From Botryllus schlosseri (taxonomy: Eukaryota > Chordata > Ascidiacea > Stolidobranchia > Styelidae): DNA of 22,033 nt. The position numbers and the translations under genes are program-made. The notes under the pieces were generated by a model. It was not told the origin of the DNA. It made no database searches and saw nothing but the letters and a program-made list of their open reading frames with translations. Positions 19,001 through 21,535 of the stretch are shown here, piece by piece. Every line of letters begins with the position of its first letter. Within the stretch, counting starts at the first letter, position 1. The DNA is taken from assembly GCA_000444245.1 (NCBI GenBank), contig ATSW01016862.1, positions 1-22,033 of the forward strand, given 5' to 3'.

Positions 19001-21535
19001 AACACTTTAAAATGACATGATCACGTCCTCATTATAGTTCCATGCTCAAGAAAGATTCTCACTCAAATGCTCACACCCCAAGAAAGTGTATGCTGTGAAA
19101 TTGCTCTATGAACTTATTTTTGCAAAATGTTTACAGTAGCATGCACGTTCCGCCAAAATATATGTAGCAATGCGCCATCTCACCAAGAAACAACAAGAAA
19201 AACGATACATAACTCAATTTGTTGTGATGAAAGTAACATAAGTTTAGACTACTATACATACCGTCCCTTTTTTCAGTCGAAGACACTTCAAGGTCCTCCG
19301 TGCTTTTGTCTTGGGATCCTCCCATTCTAAACGGGGGCAGTGATATTCTCGGGTACATCGTGGAAGCAATTGAGCAGACACTCCCCGAGGCATCCTTAGA
19401 GGAGCAAGATTGCTGTGACATTTCGGATTGTGAAGAAGACAATGAATCTTTGTTGGCTTGGGAGAAAGTGTCTGGACCGAAGCTTTTGATCGATTATGAT
19501 TTCAATGTGATCGATCTTAAAGAAGGGACTAATTATCTGTTCCGTGTTGCTGCTGTAAATAAAGTTGGGACTGGAGCATACATTACACTCAGGTACAACT
19601 TCAGTTCTATATGTATCATTGAATTACTGTCGCTGGGTTCAAGGTGTGTTAATTTGCTGTCATTTACTACATGGTAATTTAAGTAGCTTATGCAAGTATC
19701 CTGGTGTACTTGCACCCTTACTTGTGGTCTAAGTTCACGTAAAAGTGTGCGTTAAACAGAGGATTGAAATGATAAATAACCTACTTTGCACTCGTAAGAT
19801 ATCTGATTCAAATTACTTGTTGAGCTTTGTAGGCATATCTGGAAATTACACCAAATACGAATCGGACATTTCTTCCATCTGGCTAACATCAGTGTTACTC
19901 GAACACAATTTAGTTCGACTATGTAGGTTTATGCCAAGCTAGATTTATCCTGGTGTGGATTGTGAAGCTGCTGGCACCTTACAATCAATCGAATTCTCAT
20001 TCGATTTATCGCATATTTGAAATTTGTTTATTCTTTTCAGAAACCCCATCCCTTGTATGGACGTGTTTCAACCGCCAGAGTTTATCATTGACGAGTCCAC
20101 GGCAAGAAATATTTTGACAAAAATGGGTGATCCAATCAAAATGCAGCTGTCATTCATCGGACGGCCGAGTCCTGCCGTCTCTTGGATAAAGTCTGGAGAG
20201 GAGGTATTGACATTTCTTTCCTTATTCTTTTAGCTTTTAAAACCGGTACCTTTTCAGACCAACATCAAGGATCACGGTGTTATTGAAACATCGGACTGTT
20301 TCACTTCACTGTCATTTGTATGTGCGGAGAGAGAAGATGCAGGCATTTACGTTGCGACAATCGAAAACACAGAAGGAAACGCAGAGTTTGTGTTTCAAGT
20401 CAAGGTGAGATGTTTTATGTGTACATGGATTGTTACAATGTGGCTATTGTGTTTTTGCAAGGTGACAATATAGATTAGTGAATATTGAAATAGCGAAATA
20501 CTAAAATTAATTGTGGAGTAGATTCATACTTCGATCTCCACGGCAAACTCTTTACATATTTGTGAAAAAATTGAAAGGTATTGATAGCAAATATTGTATA
20601 TAAAATTATTTGGGTGCCTTGGAGTCGATTTTTATCAAAATACGCCAACCAAGTCTGCGCCCACGGAAGGAGTTCGCATACCATCACCAAAATAGTACAT
20701 TAAAATTGAGATCTCTCTCCGCCCGATTCTTCAAAATTTTTTGCTGGTGACGTCATATTTTGTGATCGGTCGTTTATGTACAATGTCCTTTCCAATTCTC
20801 TAGCAGTTGACGATAATCCCTGCCGAAATATTTGGTTTTATTTCAATATGAAGATACTATTCGATTGTATATTAAAATTATTTGTATCGTCTGTAAGAAT
20901 GTTAATAATTAATTGAATTGTGATGTGGACTTATGTGTTGGTCTCCCTGGCGACCTCTTCACTCCATATTCAGGAATAGAGATGGAGAAATTTATCAATA
21001 GTACATCTAGGATCGGAAAATGCACATTATACACTTTTTATATATGCTAGTGTATCGTTTTTTTGTAGGTTATCTGCAGCCCAGGAGCGGTTACAGATTT
21101 GACTGTAAAAGACGTAGCGGCAAACGAGACCATACTAAACTGGGAACCCCCGCGTTACGACGGATGTTCACCTGTCACAAATTATGTGATAGAAAAAAGA
21201 GAATGTTCCAGGAGATCTTTTGTTACCATATCAGACGACTGTGCTTCTAGTACGTTTACAGTGACTAATTTGAATGAGGGAGACAGCTATTTCTTCCGGT
21301 ATGGTTTGCACTGCTGTGTATCGTTCACGAATATGCTATCATCTTTGCCTTTGCATTTTAGTGTATCAGCGGAAAATTCCCAGGGAATCGGTGGCCCATG
21401 TGAGACTAAGGTACCAATATTAGTGTCTGCAAAACCAGGTGCTCCGGGAGCTATCAAATTGGTGGATTCTACAAAAAATTCCGTGTCTCTGGCGTGGACA
21501 AAACCGTTCAGTAATGGCGGGAGCGATATAATAGG
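808..21535 (+). CDS. TTN: Titin-like giant sarcomeric protein, A-band C-zone segment (30 exons, partial at both ends)
   Basis: Thirty exons join in one frame with matched splice phases and give about 2,760 residues made only of Ig and Fn3 domains. The order Ig-FFF-Ig-FF-Ig-FFF-Ig-FFF-Ig-FF-Ig-FFF-Ig-FFF-Ig-FF matches the titin C-zone 11-domain super-repeat. Twitchin and projectin use Fn3-Fn3-Ig repeats instead, and obscurin is mostly tandem Ig. All 21 Fn3 domains keep the core tryptophan. The Ig domains lack the paired B- and F-strand cysteines of extracellular Ig, as expected for an intracellular muscle protein. Known family role: an elastic scaffold along the thick filament that binds myosin and myosin-binding protein C. 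Inferred here: the same role in a chordate, probably tunicate, muscle. No start, stop, kinase or PEVK segment is in the window. A paralogous titin-like gene cannot be excluded. Confidence 0.9.
1116..2104. mobile_element. hAT-like non-autonomous DNA transposon in intron 1 (outer element)
   Basis: The left end CAGAGGTGGTCAGTAATGAA and the right end, read as its complement TAGAGGTACGGCATTGGTAC, are imperfect inverted repeats. They are flanked by a perfect 8-bp duplication CATAATAC (1108-1115 and 2105-2112), the hallmark of hAT insertion. It has no transposase-like open frame. About 525 bp of it is an inserted second element. Confidence 0.8.
1166..1690. mobile_element. Second hAT-like element nested in the first
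   Basis: It begins CAGGGATGTAATGACTCGAG and ends, on the complement, CAGGGTTGTAACCAAGTC, giving short CAGGGNTGTAA terminal inverted repeats. The interior is rich in palindromic TGACTCGAGTCA and variants. I see no exact 8-bp duplication at its ends, so one terminus may be eroded. It is of the same family as positions 1-79. Confidence 0.6.
2180..2480 (+). CDS. TTN: Exon 2: end of Fn1, most of Fn2 (positions 9-10)
   Basis: It begins with one base completing Arg, then VRAENKFGLGDP, the F-G strands of Fn1. The linker ends in NPF, a hallmark of a position-9 domain. Fn2 begins PDAPGKP, with core VW, a turn in which the usual DGG reads CSGG, then NYVIERKD and YEFR. It ends at a phase-0 GTGAGA donor. 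It sits between two introns that both carry hAT-like sequence, but the exon itself is intact. Confidence 0.92.
2481..3158. other. Intron 2
   Basis: 678 nt. Its middle holds a fragment related to the outer hAT-like element of intron 1. The rest is AT-rich and featureless, ending in a good polypyrimidine tract before CAG. Confidence 0.6.
2694..2938. mobile_element. Fragment of a hAT-like element in intron 2
   Basis: The right end is a perfect complement of the 20-base left terminus at 1116-1135 (2919-2938). Further in, it shares a GAAAGTAGGCAAA stretch with the outer element of intron 1. The left limit is approximate (TACTCAAGTAGAAGTA near 2700). No matching 8-bp duplication was found, so the 5' end is probably lost. 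Confidence 0.55.
3159..3332 (+). CDS. TTN: Exon 3: end of Fn2, start of Fn3 number 3 (positions 10-11)
   Basis: It is 58 codons long, phase 0 at both ends. VFAENVEGTGKPS closes Fn2. FTPDEPKSI opens the position-11 Fn3 domain, which continues to core LQW and the turn SDGGSE. The donor GTAACT follows GAG, and exon 4 resumes with VTGYVIE, restoring the usual DGGSxVTGY motif across the splice. Confidence 0.9.
3333..3708. other. Intron 3, no recognised content
   Basis: 376 nt, GT-AG, AT-rich. I see no repeat, open frame or structured element beyond a short ATGTGATGTGATGTCATC run near 3393. Confidence 0.6.
3709..4142 (+). CDS. TTN: Exon 4: rest of Fn3 number 3, most of Ig2 (positions 11 and 1)
   Basis: Residues 1-70 finish the position-11 Fn3 domain. 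It has a slightly enlarged acidic C-C' loop (VSTEDAEQDW) and an ISAVNAAG F strand. Residues 71-144 are Ig2, opening super-repeat A: IAPEID, an A' strand VTVRAGT, the turn RGRPVPGVKW and NDTGT. The GTAAGT donor leaves two bases of a Thr codon, and exon 5 supplies the third base followed by Tyr, giving DTGTYSVTATNDSG. Confidence 0.92.
4143..4922. other. Intron 4, no recognised content
   Basis: 780 nt with a consensus GTAAGT donor. It is AT-rich with many A and T runs. I see no terminal repeats, tRNA-like boxes or conserved coding. Confidence 0.6.
4923..5514 (+). CDS. TTN: Exon 5: end of Ig2, Fn4, most of Fn5 (positions 1-3)
   Basis: The Ig2 F-G strands (YSVTATNDSGS, ending in KILD) lead into an uninterrupted Fn4. 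Fn4 has SWEPPANNGG, VVEKREATRKSW and FRVMAENEYG. Fn5 then opens VPGTPESI, with SW, HDGG, TGYVVE and YVFRVRAQ. The phase-0 donor GTCAGT falls just before the conserved Asn-Glu pair of the F-G turn, which exon 6 supplies. Fn4 is a clear positional twin of Fn12 and Fn20. Confidence 0.92.
5594..5704 (+). CDS. TTN: Exon 6: end of Fn5, start of Ig3 (positions 3-4)
   Basis: This exon is short, 37 codons, phase 0 at both ends. It starts NEIGLSHPCESD, completing the Fn5 G strand, then reads ILIPPHI, the typical A strand opening an A-band Ig. The acceptor TTAG lies at 5590-5593, after an intron of only 79 nt. The donor is GTATGA. It is supported by exact frame and motif continuity with exons 5 and 7. 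Confidence 0.88.
5864..5981 (+). CDS. TTN: Exon 7: middle of Ig3 (position 4)
   Basis: It encodes 39 residues plus one base. These include the Ig B strand (VGSDVTIEF), the turn SGTPLPVVSF, and DDILKETSR leading to the D-E region. The core tryptophan of the C strand is replaced by phenylalanine, unlike the six other Ig domains whose C strand is visible. The acceptor AAG lies at 5861-5863. The donor GTAATT leaves G, completed by exon 8 to Asp. Confidence 0.86.
5998..6494. mobile_element. Probable hAT-like MITE filling most of intron 7
   Basis: The left end carries GGGGTTCTTAA and the complement of the right end carries AGGGTTCCTAA. A second similar pair (AAGGGGTCC / AAGGACCC) lies just inside. 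This CA-GGGTTCT-type terminus is common in hAT elements. The target duplication is not clean, so exact limits are uncertain. It occupies nearly all of the 561-nt intron (5982-6542). Confidence 0.5.
6543..7205 (+). CDS. TTN: Exon 8: end of Ig3, Fn6, most of Fn7 (positions 4-6)
   Basis: DVAKLTLKNLVRKDAGVYSI completes Ig3. Fn6 (RPSMPTGP, SWSPPEEDGG, SHYVVDKRD, YTFRVRACNRFG) is unbroken and ends in the NHPF linker. Fn7 (PSIPGTP, LTW, TSDGGSEILGY, YEFRVMAENIAG) runs to a GTAAGT donor that splits the Gly codon after one base. At 663 nt this is the second longest exon in the window. Confidence 0.93.
7206..8098. other. Intron 8
   Basis: 893 nt, most of it a decayed tandem array (separate entry). The last 200 nt before the acceptor are AT-rich without recognisable content. 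Confidence 0.6.
7240..7870. repeat. Degenerate tandem repeat, about three units of about 217 bp, in intron 8
   Basis: CATTGCGCTGT occurs at 7356 and 7573 (spacing 217), with a degraded equivalent (AAATTGCGGGT) about 217 further on. CCATACTGACC at 7485 and CCATATTGACC at 7704 are 219 apart. ACYRAAT...ACAACTGAASTAATG...GTGCA also aligns between units 1 and 2. Units have diverged heavily with small indels. Confidence 0.65.
8099..8310 (+). CDS. TTN: Exon 9: end of Fn7, first half of Fn8 (positions 6-7)
   Basis: It opens by completing Gly, then LSKRSKMSDPV and MTRDP, the usual linker between Fn3 domains 6 and 7. Fn8 follows with LKW, the PEYDGGAKITGYF motif and WMKANFNK. The GTACTG donor is in phase 0 after Lys. 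The same PEYDGGAKITG string occurs in Fn16, the matching domain of super-repeat B. Confidence 0.9.
8327..8527. mobile_element. Possible small hAT-like MITE relative in intron 9
   Basis: AAGTGGTGAATCATGGGGTA at the left and, on the complement, a terminus resembling TGGTTATAAGTAGTGAAGTACT at the right look like decayed versions of the CAGAGGTGGTCAGTAATGAAGTACT end seen in intron 1. The interior has TACTCAAATAGATGTAAC and TTACTTGAGTA. No target duplication was found. Confidence 0.4.
8528..8976. other. Remainder of intron 9, no recognised content
   Basis: AT-rich, with stops in all frames and no repeat recognised. It ends in the acceptor CATTCCAG. Confidence 0.55.
8977..9279 (+). CDS. TTN: Exon 10: second half of Fn8, first half of Ig4 (positions 7-8)
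   Basis: It is 101 codons in phase 0. NNEYEFRVVAVNAAGS closes Fn8, followed by the linker VLVKDD. Ig4 begins IPARVFVDA, then SVRSGHSVTL, the turn NGNPAPKVMW and KGGVVLNSS. The donor GTAAGT cuts between Asn and Thr in the D-E region. The polypyrimidine acceptor is at 8971-8976. Confidence 0.92.
9280..9990. other. Intron 10, no recognised content
   Basis: 711 nt with a GTAAGT donor and a TTTCAG acceptor. I found no element ends, RNA gene or open frame of note. Confidence 0.6.
9991..10302 (+). CDS. TTN: Exon 11: second half of Ig4, most of Fn9 (positions 8-9)
   Basis: Ig4 continues with FLKFKDCRLEDSGVYRV and the turn SNSGGQ, ending in VQVLS. Fn9 shows GPLKVSSV, LEW, LLDGGSKISGYIVEKRD and LAWISAW. 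The phase-0 GTATGT donor follows RCK. Exon 12 resumes VSGLLRNIEYVFRV, as expected for strands E-F. Confidence 0.92.
10361..10597 (+). mobile_element. tRNA-derived SINE, copy 1 (intron 11)
   Basis: The head has an A-box-like TAGCGTAATGG and, about 45 bases on, a B-box-like GGGCTCAATCCC, matching the pol III internal promoter layout of tRNA. The body holds a conserved hairpin AGCCT-TACG-AGGCT (10526-10539), and the tail ends AAGGACAAAAATATA. The same order of blocks occurs in intron 21. Sense orientation relative to the gene. The target duplication is unclear. Confidence 0.8.
11080..11141. repeat. Tandem duplication, 31-nt unit, two copies
   Basis: TTTGCATGAAATATCGAAAA starting at 11080 is repeated as TTTGCATGAAAGATCGAAAA starting at 11111. 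It is a local duplication within intron 11 with no evident function. Confidence 0.7.
11457..11673 (+). CDS. TTN: Exon 12: end of Fn9, first half of Fn10 (positions 9-10); GC donor
   Basis: NIEYVFRVRAVNKFGAG and the DHF linker finish Fn9. Fn10 opens AGPPTAL and continues to TWEEP. Its usual DGG turn is replaced by NRGD before DIEG. The frame and the GYIIEY motif demand a junction at GAAG/GC, so the donor is the non-canonical GCAAGT at 11674. A GT alternative in the next bases would break the motif. Confidence 0.9.
11674..11734 (+). other. TTN: Intron 12, minimal GC-AG intron (61 nt)
   Basis: The donor is AAG/GCAAGT and the acceptor TTACACAG. The junction is forced by frame and by the Fn3 motif GYIIEY across it. 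The GC donor keeps perfect matches to U1 at the other donor positions, as is typical of this minor class. Confidence 0.85.
11735..11950 (+). CDS. TTN: Exon 13: second half of Fn10, linker (positions 10-11)
   Basis: It completes Gly and reads YIIEYQSKKSPRWIKAS, then LRYEISGL and YNFRIYTQNKAGVG, the E-G strands of Fn10. ALKDPVCEPDEPG is the linker to the position-11 domain. The donor GTAAAC leaves one base of Gly. It follows a 61-nt intron. Confidence 0.9.
11951..12436. other. Intron 13, no recognised content
   Basis: 486 nt. The first part is open in the exon 13 frame to about 12110, by chance. It shows no Fn3-like residues and has a good donor at its start. Confidence 0.6.
12437..13259 (+). 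CDS. TTN: Exon 14: Fn11, Ig5, most of Fn12 (positions 11, 1, 2)
   Basis: The longest exon (823 nt). Fn11 has SLKWKKPSYDGGANLTGY, then an acidic loop (GSDSDYKDDEEN) before WTW, and FRIYAHNSVGKS. Ig5 is whole: VIICDE, YAGKTLKI, HGRPDPTARW and NDSGEYI, ending in VNVID. It opens super-repeat B. Fn12 follows with SWEEPVSCGG, VLEKRESTRKSW and a final YYFR. The GTTTGT donor splits the Arg codon after two bases. Confidence 0.94.
13558..13757 (+). CDS. TTN: Exon 15: end of Fn12, first half of Fn13 (positions 2-3)
   Basis: One base completes Arg, then VMAENDHGISDPS and IKVSE close Fn12. Fn13 begins EPGPPASL, with LQW, DYDGGSEVVEYVIEQQKKG. The donor GTGAGA leaves G of a split Gly codon. The intron that follows is 130 nt. 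Confidence 0.9.
13888..14135 (+). CDS. TTN: Exon 16: second half of Fn13, start of Ig6 (positions 3-4)
   Basis: FDQWSKAVSL, then LNDGQQYLFRALAKNSTG complete Fn13. SPPDAELDG and IVEGKAGRCITAE are the A-B strands of Ig6. The donor GTGTGT is a weaker match to consensus, but it is fixed by exon 17, which resumes VRVKGKPIPVATW in phase 0. Confidence 0.87.
14136..14818. other. Intron 16, no recognised content
   Basis: 683 nt, AT-rich. No terminal repeats, tRNA-like boxes or coding similarity were seen. It ends TTATTATAG. Confidence 0.6.
14819..14954 (+). CDS. TTN: Exon 17: middle of Ig6 (position 4)
   Basis: It encodes 45 residues plus one base: the B-C turn KGKPIPVATW with the core tryptophan, then DVKMTSRKN and IAKLTIKDANID. 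The GTGAAT donor splits an Asp codon after G. Joining over a 60-nt intron gives IDDSGQYTL, the canonical Ig F-strand approach. Confidence 0.88.
15015..15397 (+). CDS. TTN: Exon 18: end of Ig6, Fn14 (positions 4-5)
   Basis: DSGQYTLLLENEHGS, ending in IRVLD, closes Ig6. Fn14 is unbroken: RPAIPRGP, LAWKAPHSDGGSPVSSYVVEIRD, a lysine- and aspartate-rich loop (DKDDKAKEW), YSFRIRAENRFGIG and the NFPFK linker. The phase-0 donor GTAAGG lies exactly at the domain boundary. Confidence 0.92.
15398..15912. other. Intron 18, no recognised content
   Basis: 515 nt, with stops throughout apart from small chance frames. No mobile-element ends recognised. A short branch-point-like TGACG lies in the last 30 nt. 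Confidence 0.55.
15913..16098 (+). CDS. TTN: Exon 19: first half of Fn15 (position 6)
   Basis: It is 62 codons in phase 0, starting at the domain boundary: APGSPGVPEV, then IKWSAPVKNGGSAIMGYHIDRKE and NWMKANKS. The acceptor is TATCAG ending at 15912. The donor GTAAGC follows Lys, at the same intradomain place as introns 9 and 11. Confidence 0.9.
16173..16383 (+). CDS. TTN: Exon 20: second half of Fn15, first half of Fn16 (positions 6-7)
   Basis: VTSLKEGVEYEFRIVAENMAG finishes Fn15, and LTKDAVDAPI is the linker. Fn16 runs to LCWKKPEYDGGAKITG, almost the same string as in Fn8. The donor GTGGGT splits Gly after one base. It follows a 74-nt intron. Confidence 0.9.
16384..16717. other. Intron 20, no recognised content
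   Basis: 334 nt, AT-rich in its first two thirds. It ends in a TGTATTCAG acceptor. Confidence 0.55.
16718..17008 (+). CDS. TTN: Exon 21: second half of Fn16, start of Ig7 (positions 7-8)
   Basis: YIIEKMEYPVGRWQKCNF, then YQFRVCAKNAAGS close Fn16. AAPKIEMDARF and VTMRAGDTLKLEAGIRG are the A-B strands of Ig7. The donor reads AGAG/GTAAGA, and from the third intron base the sequence belongs to a SINE. The split Gly codon is completed by exon 22 to give RGKPEPVVTW. Confidence 0.91.
17011..17308 (+). mobile_element. tRNA-derived SINE, copy 2 (makes up intron 21)
   Basis: It shares with copy 1 the head AAGATAGCGTAATG, the B box GGGTTCAATCCC, the block AAAGACCTGA-CAGTAAAAC, the hairpin AGCCT-TACG-AGGCT (17164-17177) and the tail GACAAAAATATA. 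A stretch of about 70 nt of ATGCAY repeats at about 17197-17265 is absent from copy 1. The 325-nt intron (17009-17333) is nearly all SINE: 2 nt remain at the 5' side and about 25 nt of pyrimidine-rich acceptor at the 3' side. Confidence 0.82.
17334..17502 (+). CDS. TTN: Exon 22: most of Ig7 (position 8)
   Basis: GKPEPVVTWMRENEILSQ carries the C strand and core tryptophan. SSLTIPAVQRSNSGCYKV and QNVAG are the E-F strands; the usual DSG reads NSG. The donor GTGAGT leaves CA, and exon 23 completes Gln. It is open over 55 full codons, and both joins restore Ig motifs. Confidence 0.88.
17562..17782 (+). CDS. TTN: Exon 23: last strand of Ig7, most of Fn17 (positions 8-9)
   Basis: SLHVNVKVLD is the Ig7 G strand. 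Fn17 opens RPSAPAGPI, with IAWNPPGDDGGDDIINYIVEKRE and LAWVLV. The acceptor is the CAG at 17559-17561. The donor GTATGT leaves A of a Thr codon, and exon 24 restores YDITKLIAGNEYVFRV. Confidence 0.9.
17783..18271. other. Intron 23, only a small ATT/TTA microsatellite
   Basis: 489 nt. A TTATTATTATTATTA-type run at 18244-18259 adjoins the acceptor. The GC-richer stretch 17814-17960 could be an unrecognised repeat but shows no ends. Confidence 0.5.
18272..18530 (+). CDS. TTN: Exon 24: end of Fn17, first half of Fn18 (positions 9-10)
   Basis: NEYVFRVAAENKHGVG and the MNPF linker close Fn17. Fn18 reads HKVPTPEI, LFWSRPKSDGGAAITGYMVEKRA and SKWLP. The donor GTGAGT leaves two bases of Pro. An ATT/TTA run (18244-18259) sits just upstream of the acceptor. 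Confidence 0.9.
18586..18767 (+). CDS. TTN: Exon 25: second half of Fn18, linker (positions 10-11)
   Basis: VTKEPVEDLSCRAGG, then QEYEFRVYALNAAGPG complete Fn18. VIAQDPIYPPDAPACLRG links to the position-11 domain. The acceptor TGTAG ends a 55-nt intron. The donor GTAAGA leaves one base. Confidence 0.89.
18768..19276. other. Intron 25, contains a dispersed-motif copy
   Basis: 509 nt. Positions 18873-18936 repeat the motif found at 497-562. It sits between AACACTTGGAGGTG and CACCTAGTGTT, which are roughly inverted. The remainder is unremarkable. Confidence 0.5.
19277..19592 (+). CDS. TTN: Exon 26: Fn19 (position 11) with a large acidic insertion
   Basis: VEDTSRSSVLLSWDPP, NGGSDILGYIVE begin Fn19. 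A stretch of about 31 residues then separates that strand from the next tryptophan, where about 8 is usual. It is rich in Glu and Asp with three Cys (EEQDCCDISDCEEDNES). TNYLFRVAAVNKVGTG closes the domain. The insertion is within the exon and in frame, so it is not an intron artefact. The donor GTACAA splits Arg. Confidence 0.9.
19593..20040. other. Intron 26, no recognised content
   Basis: 448 nt with a strong pyrimidine-rich acceptor TTTATTCTTTTCAG. I saw no repeats or coding. Confidence 0.6.
20041..20203 (+). CDS. TTN: Exon 27: linker, first half of Ig8 (position 1)
   Basis: NPIPCMDVFQPPEFIIDE leads into the Ig A strand. MGDPIKMQLSFIGRPSPAVSW carries the B-C strands with the core tryptophan. 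Phase-0 donor GTATTG after GEE. Ig8 opens a third super-repeat. Confidence 0.89.
20258..20404 (+). CDS. TTN: Exon 28: second half of Ig8 (position 1)
   Basis: It is 49 codons in phase 0: TNIKDHGVIETSDCF, LSFVCAEREDAGIYVAT, IENTEGNAEFVFQVK. The usual DSG motif is DAG. The 54-nt intron before it, the shortest in the window, ends CTTTTCAG. No ATG lies in this frame. Confidence 0.88.
20405..21068. other. Intron 28, contains an inverted dispersed-motif copy
   Basis: 664 nt. The complement of 20825-20852 is the third copy of the motif seen in the first intron and intron 25. Otherwise AT-rich, ending TTTTTTTGTAG. Confidence 0.5.
21069..21298 (+). CDS. TTN: Exon 29: most of Fn20 (position 2)
   Basis: VICSPGAVTDLTV opens Fn20, with LNWEPPRYDGCSPVTNYVIEKRECSRRSF and NEGDSYFFR. 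It is the positional twin of Fn4 and Fn12 (VEKRE-xRKSW pattern). The DGG turn reads DGC. The donor GTATGG splits an Arg codon after two bases, at the same intradomain place and phase as intron 14 in Fn12. Confidence 0.91.
21299..21361 (+). other. TTN: Intron 29, 63 nt, in frame and without stops
   Basis: GTATGG to TTTTAG. Removing it restores YFFRVSAENSQG, the canonical Fn3 F strand. Keeping it would add 21 residues after Arg without a stop or frame change. Confidence 0.85.
21362..21535 (+). CDS. TTN: Exon 30: end of Fn20, first half of Fn21 (positions 2-3)
   Basis: VSAENSQGIGGPCET and LVSAKPGAP join Fn20 to Fn21, which runs LAWTKPFSNGGSDIIG. The donor is taken as GTAGGA at 21536, leaving two bases of a Gly codon expected to be followed by a Tyr. 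The in-frame TAG immediately after is inside the intron. The next exon is outside the window. Confidence 0.85.

Larger units (their letters stand above)
12751..20062 (+). repeat. TTN: Complete titin C-zone super-repeat B (11 domains, 1111 residues)
   Basis: The coding order is Ig5, Fn12, Fn13, Ig6, Fn14, Fn15, Fn16, Ig7, Fn17, Fn18, Fn19. It is in exact register with super-repeat A. It is 17 residues longer, mostly because of an acidic insertion in Fn19. A third unit begins with Ig8, Fn20 and Fn21 and leaves the window. A preceding unit is represented by its positions 8-11 (Ig1 to Fn3 number 3). Confidence 0.88.

Noticed and set aside
808-21535. Identity as twitchin, projectin or obscurin
   Set aside because: Twitchin and projectin use repeating Fn3-Fn3-Ig, and obscurin has long tandem Ig runs. 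The 2-3-3 Fn3 grouping here is specific to the titin C-zone.
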